A stretch of 64,000 bases of DNA from positions 3,956,501 to 4,020,500 of the forward strand of contig NZ_JBEWTB010000002.1 in assembly GCF_040549045.1 (NCBI RefSeq), in the 5' to 3' direction. The notes under the pieces were generated by a model. It worked only from the letters and a program-made list of their open reading frames with translations. It was not told where the DNA came from and did no database searches. Of the stretch, positions 8,383 to 16,522 are shown one piece after another (positions within the stretch are counted from its first letter, which is position 1; every line of letters starts with the position of its first letter). Source of the DNA: Endozoicomonas sp. NE40. Its GTDB lineage: Bacteria; Pseudomonadota; Gammaproteobacteria; Pseudomonadales; Endozoicomonadaceae. The translations under genes were made by a program, and so were the position numbers.

Positions 8383-8988
8383 TTATTTTTCAAGCAGGTA
8401 GTCGACTACTTTGTAAAACTCATCAAAGGAAGTAAGTCTACTCAGGTTAATGATGTACTTATTGTTAATGATAAAGCCTGGTACGCTACGAACGTTTTGT
8501 TCCAGCTCTGACCAAGACCTCATACGTTCACGTACTGCCGGGTCATTAACACCCATTGTCCAGTCCCGCTTGCTTAAACCGGCGTCAGCCAGGGCCTTAA
8601 AGAACTGATCGTCGCTTTGCCAGTCCCCAATGCGATCTTCCTGTAAGGCTTTGAACATCGCTTTTTTTAAAGGAGCGAACTGTTCGGTACCTTTAGTAAT
8701 AGCCAGAGCCTGACTGGCTTTATTTCCATAGTTTCCCATAAAGGCTACATGGGACTGGTAATAGCTGATCTCTCTCGATTTCAGGGTTTGTTCCAGATCA
8801 TCCAGAGCTTCCAAACTCCAGAAATAGCATCCCCGGCAATAAACTGAGAATACTTCTCTTACCTCTGGTTGGTCTGATTTCTGGAAGCCGGGCAGAGTGT
8901 TGTAGTGGATACCCTCAGAAAAATCAGAGGCAAAGACTGATAAAGGTAAGACCAGTGCCAGGCAAAAAATAGATATTAATTTCTTCAC
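8383..8988 (-). CDS. DsbA-family thiol:disulfide oxidoreductase-like protein
   Basis: A periplasmic thioredoxin-fold protein of about 201 residues with a signal peptide (KKLISIFCLALVLPLSVFA). The redox motif is CRGC preceded by VY and followed by YFW, in the position of the CPHC of DsbA, and a late cis-Pro region (SVPGFIINNKYI) matches the DsbA fold. The GTG at 8988 is chosen because it gives a compact signal peptide; a TTG at 9015 would add nine residues. CRGC is unusual next to CPHC, so redox potential and partner may differ from DsbA. Confidence 0.8.
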   Translation of the reverse strand: MKKLISIFCLALVLPLSVFASDFSEGIHYNTLPGFQKSDQPEVREVFSVYCRGCYFWSLEALDDLEQTLKSREISYYQSHVAFMGNYGNKASQALAITKGTEQFAPLKKAMFKALQEDRIGDWQSDDQFFKALADAGLSKRDWTMGVNDPAVRERMRSWSELEQNVRSVPGFIINNKYIINLSRLTSFDEFYKVVDYLLEK

Positions 8989-9070
8989 GGGATAAATCTG
9001 TCTTAATAATCTCAATTATCCGGTGCCATGCCGGAAAACTAGCTTTAGAGTGTTGAGCAGAATGAAACCC

Positions 9071-9106
9071 CTGAGAATAAAGTGAAGGGGGGCACTTTAT
9101 TCTCAG
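9071..9106 (-). terminator. Hairpin after ridA
   Basis: A perfect 14-bp inverted repeat (CTGAGAATAAAGTG / CACTTTATTCTCAG) with an 8-base loop, ten bases downstream of the ridA stop. The 3' side has only a short T run, so termination strength is uncertain, but it separates the ridA operon from the DsbA-like gene. Confidence 0.6.
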
Positions 9107-9115
9107 GTTCAGGTT

Positions 9116-9499
9116 TTAAGCTTTGTGGGCAATGGCTTCGATTTCAACCAGTACGCCCAGAGGCAGGTCTTTTACTGCAAAGCAGGAGCGGGCAGGGCAG
9201 TCGGAACCGAAGAAGTCAGCGTAAACTGCGTTGAAAGCGGCAAAATCATTGATATCTGACAGGTAGCAGGTTGTTTTGAGAACGGTTTCTGTGTTGCCGC
9301 CACCGGCTTCCAGAACGGATACCAGATTTTCCAGTGATTTTTGAGACTGTGCTGAAATGCCACCTTCAACCACTTGTCCTGTTTCACCATCAACAGGCAG
9401 CTGCCCGGAAGTGAAGATCAGATCTCCGAAAGCGTTACCGTGGGAGTAAGGACCGATTGCTTTAGGGGCGGTTTCGGCATTGATAATTTGCTTTTTCAT
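9116..9499 (-). CDS. ridA: RidA family enamine/imine deaminase
   Basis: A 127-residue Rid/YjgF protein. RidA hydrolyses reactive enamines such as 2-aminoacrylate, released by PLP enzymes acting on serine, cysteine or threonine. The conserved pattern is clear: APKAIGPYSHG near the N-terminus, FTSGQLP, the catalytic Arg in CPARSCFAV, and VEIEAIAHK at the end. The ATG at 9499 has AAAGG seven bases upstream; the TTG at 9505 is less likely. It is the last gene of the minus-strand group with the M20 enzyme, the APC permease and the cysteine-synthase-like enzyme, which fits clean-up of their product. Confidence 0.92.
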   Translation of the reverse strand: MKKQIINAETAPKAIGPYSHGNAFGDLIFTSGQLPVDGETGQVVEGGISAQSQKSLENLVSVLEAGGGNTETVLKTTCYLSDINDFAAFNAVYADFFGSDCPARSCFAVKDLPLGVLVEIEAIAHKA

Positions 9500-9615
9500 A
9501 GTCAACCTTTGTTTTGTTTCAGTTACATTGAGTCTGTAAAGACAGTGTTCGGCAGATAAGTGTTGCCGTGAGAGTGTCTAGCCAGAGTGCATTCTGCCTT
9601 GTTGTGGCAGAGTGG

Positions 9616-10785
9616 CTAAACCAGTCGCCTTAAGGCGATACTTGCCAGCATTGATGCCATTCGCTGGATGCTTGTGTCATCAAAATCATACGTCGCCGTA
9701 TGAGTGTTTGTTCCCCTGGTGCCAACCATAAACCAGCAGGCACCTTCTACCTGTGGAGTGACAAAAAACTGCATGTCTTCTCCGCCAGGTGATGGGGGAA
9801 CATTGTCAATGACATGGTTTTCACCATATATTGCTTTGCCGCAGTCAATGACGCAGTTGGTATGCTCCACGGTATTGATGGTCGCCGGGCATAAAACGTT
9901 GAAGTCGAGCTCATAACTTGCGTTAAATCTGTCACAGACACGTTGCGCTATTTCATGCATCTGATCACGCATGGTGTCGGCTATGGAGCCCTCAAAATAG
10001 CGCATGGTGCCTGCAGCCGATGCCTGCTCAGGAATGGCATTCATGGAAGTTCCGCTGTCAACAGTGCAGGTGGCTATAATTGCCATCCCTTCTTTGATGG
10101 ATGCGGTAATCTCATGCCATTCCCGTATTATTTCGCAGGCAACACTGATCGGGTTGATGCACTTTTCGGGAACGGAACTGTGTCCACTTCTGCCCTGGAT
10201 GGTCAGCCGGAAACACTCTCCTGCACCGGTGGTTGCGCCGTAGCGTACCTGAAGCGTACCGTCTTTCAGCCGTGGCATGTTATGAAAGCCATAAAGTTCT
10301 GTGTAAGGGTGAGCCTCATACAGACCATCATTCATCATTGCTTTTGCGCCGCGTCCCGTTTCCTCATTGGGCTGAAACAGCACTTTTACGCAACCGCTGA
10401 AGTCGTTGTTGTCTGTCAGATGTTTTATCGCTGCCAGAGTGACCGCCATATGACCATCATGACCACAGGAGTGGGAGCGTCCCCGATGCTTTGAAGCCCA
10501 GGGAGTGCCGGATTCATCTTCCATGGGCAGTGCGTCCATATCGCAGCGAAATGCGATGGTTTTACCCGGCTGTCGCCCTTTTATAGTGGCAACAATGCCG
10601 GTTTCACCGTAACCTGTTGCGTATTCAACCCCCCACTTTTCAAGCAGGTCAATGAGATACTGCTGTGTTTTGTATAATTCAAAACGCAGTTCAGGTATTT
10701 GATGTAAGTCACGTCGCCACTGAATTGCAGCTATTGCTAAATTTTCATCAATAAAAGCGATGTCTGGTTTAGTAAGTGCTGTCAT
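9616..10785 (-). CDS. M20 family amidohydrolase (hippurate/N-acyl amino acid type)
   Basis: A 389-residue metal-dependent amidohydrolase of the M20D group. Metal-ligand motifs are present: FRCDMDALPM, HSCGHDGHMA (about residue 100), PNEETGRGA and GFHNMP. The dimerisation or lid domain lies in the middle (GRSGHSSVPE). Homologues release amino acids from N-acyl or N-carbamoyl derivatives. The ATG at 10785 begins MTALTKPD and lies 16 bp after the permease gene; the longer frame reading into that gene is rejected. Operon membership suggests it supplies or processes the amino acid carried by the permease. Confidence 0.88.
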   Translation of the reverse strand: MTALTKPDIAFIDENLAIAAIQWRRDLHQIPELRFELYKTQQYLIDLLEKWGVEYATGYGETGIVATIKGRQPGKTIAFRCDMDALPMEDESGTPWASKHRGRSHSCGHDGHMAVTLAAIKHLTDNNDFSGCVKVLFQPNEETGRGAKAMMNDGLYEAHPYTELYGFHNMPRLKDGTLQVRYGATTGAGECFRLTIQGRSGHSSVPEKCINPISVACEIIREWHEITASIKEGMAIIATCTVDSGTSMNAIPEQASAAGTMRYFEGSIADTMRDQMHEIAQRVCDRFNASYELDFNVLCPATINTVEHTNCVIDCGKAIYGENHVIDNVPPSPGGEDMQFFVTPQVEGACWFMVGTRGTNTHTATYDFDDTSIQRMASMLASIALRRLV

Positions 10786-10801
10786 AACGGATTCAATCTG
10801 T

Positions 10802-12112
10802 TTACTGCGCGGAAGCCGCTTCACAGTTATGCTGTTTCTTTGTGTAGAGGTAGGGCACTGAAATAAGCGCCATAAAGCCAAGGCCGATCAAAATTCGGGA
10901 CAAGTCCTGATCAGCTAATAAAAACAGGCAGATGACTACCGCTGCCAAAGGCAGTACCGGGAACAAAGGAGCCTTGAAAGACTGACTCTCGCTTGTGAAA
11001 CGCTTGCGGAATACAAAGAGAGACAGGCATGTCGGAATATACTGTGCAAAACGTGCAACAACCGAGAGCATGGCCAGCTCTACAAAAGAGCCGCTCAGGG
11101 CGATAGGCAGCGTCACCAGGCAGGAAGCGATGATTGCTACAGTAGGAACCCCTTTTGAAGTCTTTTTACCCAGAAACGCTGGAAGCAGTTTATCTTCGGA
11201 TAAAGGCAGCAAAGCTCTGGGAATGTGGAACGATGCAGCAATGTTTATGCCTGCGATGGAAATGACAGAGCCAATGGTGATCAGCCAGAAACCAAAGTCG
11301 CCGGCAACCACTCGTGCGGCATCAGCCAGTGGAGTACTGGAGTCGGCTACTGCTTCTCCAAGAATGCCCACGGTTACTGCCATAATCAGCGCGTAAAACA
11401 TCATCACAATACCAAGGGAGATGCAGATGGCCTTTGGCAGGTTCTTTTTCGGGTTCTCCATATCTTCGGCCGCAGTGCCAAAGGTTTCAAAACCGGTGAA
11501 GGAATAGAAAGCCAGAATCAGTGCAGAAGCCAGGGTCTCGGAACTAAGAGAATAAGTTGGGTCTACGGTTGCGTTCGGAATGATATTTTCAGGCGACACA
11601 TACCAGATACCGGTAACGACCAGAAATACCAGTGGCAACATTTTAGCGATGGTTGAGATATTGTTAACCGCTTTCGCAGCACTCACACCCAGCAGGTTCA
11701 TACCGGTCAGCAACAGAATAAAGCTACCAATAACCGCAGTGCCAAAGAGCCCGTCACCATCATACCCAAGGGTAGAGGCAAGAATGTTTTTGAATGCCAC
11801 GACCATAACAGCCCAGGCAATACACTGCATAAACCATTTCAGAAAACCAACTTCAAAACCAGCAAATTCGCCGAACGCTTCTTTGACATAAACGTAAGCT
11901 GCACCGTTTTTACTGAAATAACCTGCCGCTTCGGCAAAGCAGAGGGCAATGGTGGCAACAACGGCACCCGTTATAAATACGATGGCCACCGACCAGTCAC
12001 CGGCAAATTTATACAGAGGTGCAGGAAGCAGGAAAATACCTGAACCAATAATGGAGTTAAATCCTAATAACACAATTGACCAGAGGCCAAACTTCTTCTG
12101 TGTGTCTGTCAT
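10802..12112 (-). CDS. APC family amino acid permease
   Basis: A 436-residue membrane protein with about 12 predicted helices. The APC consensus is visible at the N-terminus (GFNSIIGSGIFLLPAPLY) and in the sixth-helix region (FYSFTGFETFGTAAEDMENPKKNLP). It is a proton- or exchange-driven amino acid transporter in the inner membrane. Specificity is unknown. Sitting 36 bp after the PLP enzyme and 16 bp before the M20 enzyme, it is likely co-transcribed with both and may import their substrate. Confidence 0.88.
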   Translation of the reverse strand: MTDTQKKFGLWSIVLLGFNSIIGSGIFLLPAPLYKFAGDWSVAIVFITGAVVATIALCFAEAAGYFSKNGAAYVYVKEAFGEFAGFEVGFLKWFMQCIAWAVMVVAFKNILASTLGYDGDGLFGTAVIGSFILLLTGMNLLGVSAAKAVNNISTIAKMLPLVFLVVTGIWYVSPENIIPNATVDPTYSLSSETLASALILAFYSFTGFETFGTAAEDMENPKKNLPKAICISLGIVMMFYALIMAVTVGILGEAVADSSTPLADAARVVAGDFGFWLITIGSVISIAGINIAASFHIPRALLPLSEDKLLPAFLGKKTSKGVPTVAIIASCLVTLPIALSGSFVELAMLSVVARFAQYIPTCLSLFVFRKRFTSESQSFKAPLFPVLPLAAVVICLFLLADQDLSRILIGLGFMALISVPYLYTKKQHNCEAASAQ

Positions 12113-12148
12113 TTTAAAACACCTTATTCCTTTTTGATAAGAAGGTCG

Positions 12149-13225
12149 CTAAATAGTCAGGGTGCCATCAAGAGAGAACGCTTCCAGTTTGTGCAGCCAT
12201 GGTTCGATATCGCCAATCTGACTGGAAATCCACTCTTCGTCATAACAGGTGTCAAGGTAGCGCTCACCACTGTCACAGATCAGCGTTACCAGGGAGCCGG
12301 TTTCACCGCGAGCCTTCATTTCACTGGCGATCAGCAAGGCGCCAAACAGGTTGGTTCCTGTACTTGGACCTACTTTTCGTCCCAGTAGCTTTTCAAGCCA
12401 GTGGATTGTTGCGATAGAGGCGGCATCAGGAATGTGGCGCATTTCGTCAACAACGCCGGGAATAAATGAAGGCTCGACTCTTGGACGACCAATGCCTTCT
12501 ATGCGGGAGCCGAAATCACTGGTCAGACTTTCATTACCGGTTTTGTAGTATTCAAGGAATACAGAGTTGTCCGGATCCACAACGCACAGTCGGGTGCTCA
12601 ACTGCTGGTAACGAATGTAACGACCGATAGTGGCAGAGGTTCCGCCGGTTCCCGGGCTCATTACCACGTATTTTGGTTCAGGGTGTTGCTCTTTTTCCAT
12701 CTGACCAAACATTGAATTGGCAATGTTATTGTTACCGCGCCAGTCTGTAGCACGTTCCGCGTAGGTGAACTGGTCCATGTAGTGACCATTAAGCTCTTTT
12801 GCCAGGCGACGGGACTCTGCGTAAATCTGACTTGAGTGGTCAACCAGGTGGCAACGTCCACCGTAAAATTCGATCTGTCGGATTTTTTTGCTGGCTGTGC
12901 TTTTGGGAACAACCGCAATAAAAGGCAGTCCCAGCAGTTTGGCAAAATAGGCCTCGGAAATAGCTGTGCTGCCCGATGAGGATTCGATAACCGGAGTCCC
13001 TTCTTTTATCCAGCCATTGCAGAGCGCATAAAGAAACAGGGAACGAGCCAGTCTGTGTTTTAAACTGCCTGTTGGATGGGTGCTTTCATCTTTTAAATAG
13101 AGGTCAACACCTGGTACAGAAGGGAGGTCCAGTTTAATTAAGTGGGTATCAGCACTGCGTTGAAAGTCGGCTTCAATTTTTTGTACTGCTTCATTGATCC
13201 ATAGATGATTGTTTTCTGTTGTCAT
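12149..13225 (-). CDS. PLP-dependent cysteine synthase-like enzyme (cysteine desulfhydrase type)
   Basis: A 358-residue fold type II PLP enzyme. The Schiff-base Lys lies in PTGSLKHRLA (about residue 55), the substrate loop is SSSGSTAIS, and the phosphate-binding loop is SPGTGGTSATIG, as in CysK/CBS. The sequence is closest in my memory to the 'PLP-dependent cysteine synthase family / Cds1-like' group, which degrades L-cysteine to pyruvate, sulfide and ammonia. First gene of the operon with permease, M20 enzyme and RidA. RidA would detoxify the aminoacrylate such a reaction releases, which supports a lyase over a synthase role. Confidence 0.82.
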   Translation of the reverse strand: MTTENNHLWINEAVQKIEADFQRSADTHLIKLDLPSVPGVDLYLKDESTHPTGSLKHRLARSLFLYALCNGWIKEGTPVIESSSGSTAISEAYFAKLLGLPFIAVVPKSTASKKIRQIEFYGGRCHLVDHSSQIYAESRRLAKELNGHYMDQFTYAERATDWRGNNNIANSMFGQMEKEQHPEPKYVVMSPGTGGTSATIGRYIRYQQLSTRLCVVDPDNSVFLEYYKTGNESLTSDFGSRIEGIGRPRVEPSFIPGVVDEMRHIPDAASIATIHWLEKLLGRKVGPSTGTNLFGALLIASEMKARGETGSLVTLICDSGERYLDTCYDEEWISSQIGDIEPWLHKLEAFSLDGTLTI

Positions 13226-13284
13226 AGAGTTCGTTGCCGGTCATGCCTGAAAATTGATTGCATTTATTGTATTCAAAAGGCAGG

Positions 13285-13368
13285 AGAAAAATATTCTGTA
13301 TGTTGAATGAGTAAACCGAAATATCAGAATGAGATTCTTATTTGCCGCCATGATAGGAATATTTTTCT
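13285..13368. promoter_or_regulatory. 12-bp inverted repeat upstream of the PLP-enzyme operon
   Basis: AGAAAAATATTC at 13285-13296 and its exact complement GAATATTTTTCT at 13357-13368, 60 bp apart, in the 278-bp gap before the operon. The layout fits paired operators or a promoter region bound by a dimeric regulator. The regulator is unknown. No other clear feature was seen between 13226 and 13503. Confidence 0.4.
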
Positions 13369-13503
13369 ACACTATGCTTATTTTACAATATTTTTTTCTT
13401 GATAGTGTGATGTGAGATGGATCAATAACGGATGGGAAGTTTGCGTGAATTGCGGTTTTTACGGAAAAAGCTACGAAGTTGTTTCGGTCTGCATTTAGGT
13501 GAA

Positions 13504-13956
13504 TTAAAAGAAGATCAGCATTAGGTCAGTAAACGACTCTTCAGGTAACAACCTTTTTACATTGGGGGTGAGTTGGGTGTGGCGCATTTCAGGGGGAGGG
13601 CGATAGTGGCCTGACTGGTTGTTCCATCCGATTAGTTTATTTTCAAAAAATTCCAATTCACCGGCGTATAAAACATCTCTATATAAGCTAATGGAAGAGT
13701 GCCCTTCAATGGTTTTGGTACTGTCAATAAAGGTGTTTGTGCAAGGGGTACCGACCATGACCTGGTGGGGGTAATCCACTAAAATGGCATAATAAAAAAT
13801 GCCATGACACAGGTTTGGGATAGTGATATTCGTGTTATCAAATAGAGGGCAGGGCATTAAATAATAATCTGTCCCCGATTTCTCTAATAAAAAAACACTA
13901 TTTTTGTGGCCCGGTTTTTGTTGGTAGTGGTTTATCTGCGTCTTTAGCGCAGTCAT
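13504..13956 (-). CDS. Small SGHY-motif family protein, frameshifted copy
   Basis: Function not recognised. This 150-residue frame is a paralog of the 5706-5996 frame. Its ATG at 13956 has no ribosome site. A better start exists in another frame: ATG at 14002, eight bases after AAGG, encoding MGRIDVENFIQLPES and stopping at a TAG just after an A5 run near 13895. Removing one A from that run joins this peptide to NSVFLLEKSG, where similarity with the other copy begins. The intact gene was therefore probably 13504-14002, about 163 residues, now broken by a one-base insertion. The GELxF, NNQSGHY motifs recall small proteins I have seen in effector-rich genomes, but I cannot name a family. Confidence 0.6.
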   Translation of the reverse strand: MTALKTQINHYQQKPGHKNSVFLLEKSGTDYYLMPCPLFDNTNITIPNLCHGIFYYAILVDYPHQVMVGTPCTNTFIDSTKTIEGHSSISLYRDVLYAGELEFFENKLIGWNNQSGHYRPPPEMRHTQLTPNVKRLLPEESFTDLMLIFF

Positions 13957-14077
13957 TTGATTCAGGTAACTGAATAAAATTTTCTACATCAATGCGACCC
14001 ATGATAAATACCTTCTGACCTAGCCGCTTTGAAATTATAGTCGCCTGATACTGCTGCTGGTTTATTTCTGAGCGATT

Positions 14078-14105
14078 GTCTGAGCCTGACTAGTCAGGCT
14101 CAGAC
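14078..14105. terminator. Perfect 28-bp palindrome downstream of dcuB
   Basis: A 28-bp sequence fully equal to its own complement, centred on GACTAGTC with arms containing GAGCCTGA / TCAGGCTC. It lies 18 bp beyond the dcuB stop on the minus strand. There is no T run, so it may stabilise the mRNA end or be a protein-binding dyad rather than a classic terminator. Confidence 0.5.
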
Positions 14106-14122
14106 GTGACAGGGCGGTCTGA

Positions 14123-15442
14123 TCAGAAGATGGCGTTAGCAATAAAGTAGCCAATCACACAGGCTGAACCAACAGAGATGATACCCGGTACCATGAAACT
14201 GTGGTTGAAGTAGAACTTACCAATTCGCGTAGTACCTGAAGCATCGAAGTTGCAGGTCGCGATATCGGACGGGTAGTTTGGAATAAAGAAGTAACCGTAG
14301 CAGGATGGCATCAGACCTACCAGTACAGCAGGCGGCAGACCCATCGCCATACCCACAGGCAGCATCATACGACACACGGCAGCCTGAGAGTTCACCACGA
14401 CGGACACCACAAACATTGCCAGGGCAAACGTCCATGGGTAGTTCTGCACCATGCCGACAATACTGGTTTCGAAGGTTGGCATTGCGTGACGGAAGTAGGT
14501 GTCACTCATCCAGGCAATACCAAAGATGGCCAGAGCTGCGACCATACCGGATTTGAATACCACACCTTCAGGCACCTTGGAGGTAGGTGTTTTAGTTACC
14601 AGCAGGATGATACCGCCGAAGGCCAGCATCATCATCTGGATGATCGTGGACATGCCAATGGTAGAGCCCTGAACGGTACGAACCGCAGGGAACATCGCCA
14701 CGGCAACAATACAGGCCAGCGCCAGCAGGAACAGCATAACGGAGTTTCTGGCTGATGGAGGCAACTGTTCATCCAGAGAAGTTGCGGTGGTGGACAGAAT
14801 CTTCTCACGCATGTCCGGATCCTGCATACGACGCTGGTATTCTTTGTCGTCTTCCAGCTCAACGCCACGGCGCATACTGTACAGGGACATCAGCATGGTA
14901 CCCAGGAAGGTGGCAGGAATGGTGACGCCCAGAATGTGAAACAGGGTGATGCCGCTGGTCATTTCGCTCATGGAGGTCAGGTAGAATACCACGGCAGCAG
15001 ACAGTGGACTGGCAGTGATACCCATCTGGGATGCAACAGAAGCCGCAGCCATTGGACGCTCAGGGCGAATTTTGTTCTTTAGGGCGACGTCTCCAATAAT
15101 AGGCATGATGCTATAAACCGCATGACCGGTACCCAGCATCAGGGTCATGGTGTAAGTGACGATCGGAGCAATGATGGTGACACGTTCCGGGTGTCTGCGC
15201 AGAATGCGTTCTGCTACCTGTAGCATGTATTTGAGGCCGCCAGCCGCTTCCAGAATGGATGCACAGGTCACCACGGCCATGATAATCAGCATAACATCAA
15301 CCGGTGGGGAACCGGGTGCCATCTTAAAGATGAACACCTTGACCATCAGGCCAATACCGGAGACAACGCCCAGGCCAATGCCGCCAAAGCGGCTGCCCAG
15401 ATAGAGCATTAAAAGAAGAAAAATAAACTGCAGAATTAGCAT
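14123..15442 (-). CDS. dcuB: Anaerobic C4-dicarboxylate transporter, DcuA/DcuB family
   Basis: A 439-residue inner-membrane carrier that exchanges fumarate, malate or aspartate for succinate. Family signatures are strong: GTGHAVYSIMPIIGDVALKN, IRPERPMAAAS, QMGITASPLSAAV near residues 95-155, then SQAA, PSCYGYFFIPNYPSD and FNHSF near the C-terminus. The alignment with E. coli DcuB as I recall it is closer than with DcuC. An FNR-like site lies upstream, consistent with use in fumarate respiration. Choosing between DcuA and DcuB from sequence alone is not secure. Confidence 0.9.
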   Translation of the reverse strand: MLILQFIFLLLMLYLGSRFGGIGLGVVSGIGLMVKVFIFKMAPGSPPVDVMLIIMAVVTCASILEAAGGLKYMLQVAERILRRHPERVTIIAPIVTYTMTLMLGTGHAVYSIMPIIGDVALKNKIRPERPMAAASVASQMGITASPLSAAVVFYLTSMSEMTSGITLFHILGVTIPATFLGTMLMSLYSMRRGVELEDDKEYQRRMQDPDMREKILSTTATSLDEQLPPSARNSVMLFLLALACIVAVAMFPAVRTVQGSTIGMSTIIQMMMLAFGGIILLVTKTPTSKVPEGVVFKSGMVAALAIFGIAWMSDTYFRHAMPTFETSIVGMVQNYPWTFALAMFVVSVVVNSQAAVCRMMLPVGMAMGLPPAVLVGLMPSCYGYFFIPNYPSDIATCNFDASGTTRIGKFYFNHSFMVPGIISVGSACVIGYFIANAIF

Positions 15443-15523
15443 GAGGGTCTTACTTAATGAATTAAAACGAGGGAAAATTAACAGGTTGATTTTTAATTAT
15501 TTAGGATATTAAGCGGTCAGGTA

Positions 15524-15537
15524 TTGATCGTGGTCAA
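15524..15537 (-). promoter_or_regulatory. FNR/ANR-like site upstream of dcuB
   Basis: TTGATCGTGGTCAA matches the FNR consensus TTGAT-N4-ATCAA with one mismatch. Its centre is about 88 bp before the dcuB start codon; a start site 41 bp downstream (near 15489) would place it in the class II activating position, next to an AT-rich -10-like region. Oxygen control of dcuB by FNR is known in enterics. In the gap 15443-15799 I see nothing else definable apart from the sspA promoter region. Confidence 0.55.
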
Positions 15538-15799
15538 TGCCGCTCTAATAAATATAAATCGCAGTATGAATAGTAAACATACTGGTTATAAGTTGGTCAT
15601 TTTCGAGTGTGCTTATCGTAAAGTGATCCTTGCCTCTGTCCTGAAGGCCATAAAATTTGCTAAGATAATCCGTTATTTCGCGAATCGACTGGGTTTCCTG
15701 ATTTTCCGAACTGGCAGGTGACTGGTTTGCCTGATACTCCGGTCAGTCTTTTCAGGATGGTCGACATCACTCAACCTTGCATGAGGGCGGGGGTACTTC

Positions 15800-16429
15800 A
15801 TGGCTGTAGTTGCCAAAAAGTCATCCATGATTTTTTTCTCGGATCCGGCTGACCATTACTGTCACCGGGTTCGCATTGTTCTGGCGGAAAAAGGCGTTGC
15901 GGTTGACATTCAGAATGTCAATCCTGAAAACCTGCCGCAGGAATTATCGGATATGAATCCATACAATACACTGCCAACTCTGGTTGACCGTGAGCTGGTA
16001 CTGTATGAGCCAAACGTGATGATGGAATACCTCGATGAGCGTTTTCCTCATCCGCCACTGCTGCCTGTTTACCCGGTGAGCCGTGCGCAGAATCGTCTGA
16101 TGATGCATCGTATCCAGAAAGACTGGTGTGCGCTGGTTGACATCATTATGAATCCGAACACCAAGGAAACGCCTGCTAACCGCGCACGCAAAGAGCTGCG
16201 TGAAAGCCTGCTGGCCATTGCTCCGATTTTTGCTGAAAAGCCTTATTTCATGAGCGATGAGTTTACCCTGGTGGATTGCTGTGTAGCGCCGATTCTGTGG
16301 CGTCTGCCTGCAATGGGTATTGAACTACCTAAGCAGGGCAAGCCGATTCTGCAATACGCTGAACGGCTGTTTGCACGAGAGTCTTTCCAGGAAAGTCTGT
16401 CCGAAATCGAAAAAGAAATGCGCGAATAA
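15800..16429 (+). CDS. sspA: Stringent starvation protein A
   Basis: A 209-residue glutathione-S-transferase-fold protein that binds RNA polymerase and changes promoter choice under starvation and acid stress. The thioredoxin-like N-domain (MIFFSDPADHYCHRVRIVLAEKG) and the helical C-domain with the conserved PHPPLLP and QKDW segments match SspA. The ATG at 15800 sits after a G-rich stretch. It is followed by sspB as usual, but the normal upstream rplM-rpsI pair is missing from this locus. Confidence 0.94.
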   Translation: MAVVAKKSSMIFFSDPADHYCHRVRIVLAEKGVAVDIQNVNPENLPQELSDMNPYNTLPTLVDRELVLYEPNVMMEYLDERFPHPPLLPVYPVSRAQNRLMMHRIQKDWCALVDIIMNPNTKETPANRARKELRESLLAIAPIFAEKPYFMSDEFTLVDCCVAPILWRLPAMGIELPKQGKPILQYAERLFARESFQESLSEIEKEMRE

Positions 16430-16522
16430 TCGAGCTTTTTTGTGGGTTGCTGCCAGATAGCGCACTGGCGCTGATGGCAGTTATTATTCTGGACAGTATG
16501 GTTCTTCAATCCGGAGACAGAT

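Noticed and set aside
15524..15721. A 65-codon plus-strand frame between dcuB and sspA
   Set aside because: No ribosome site, no recognisable feature, and it overlaps the FNR-like site and the sspA promoter region.
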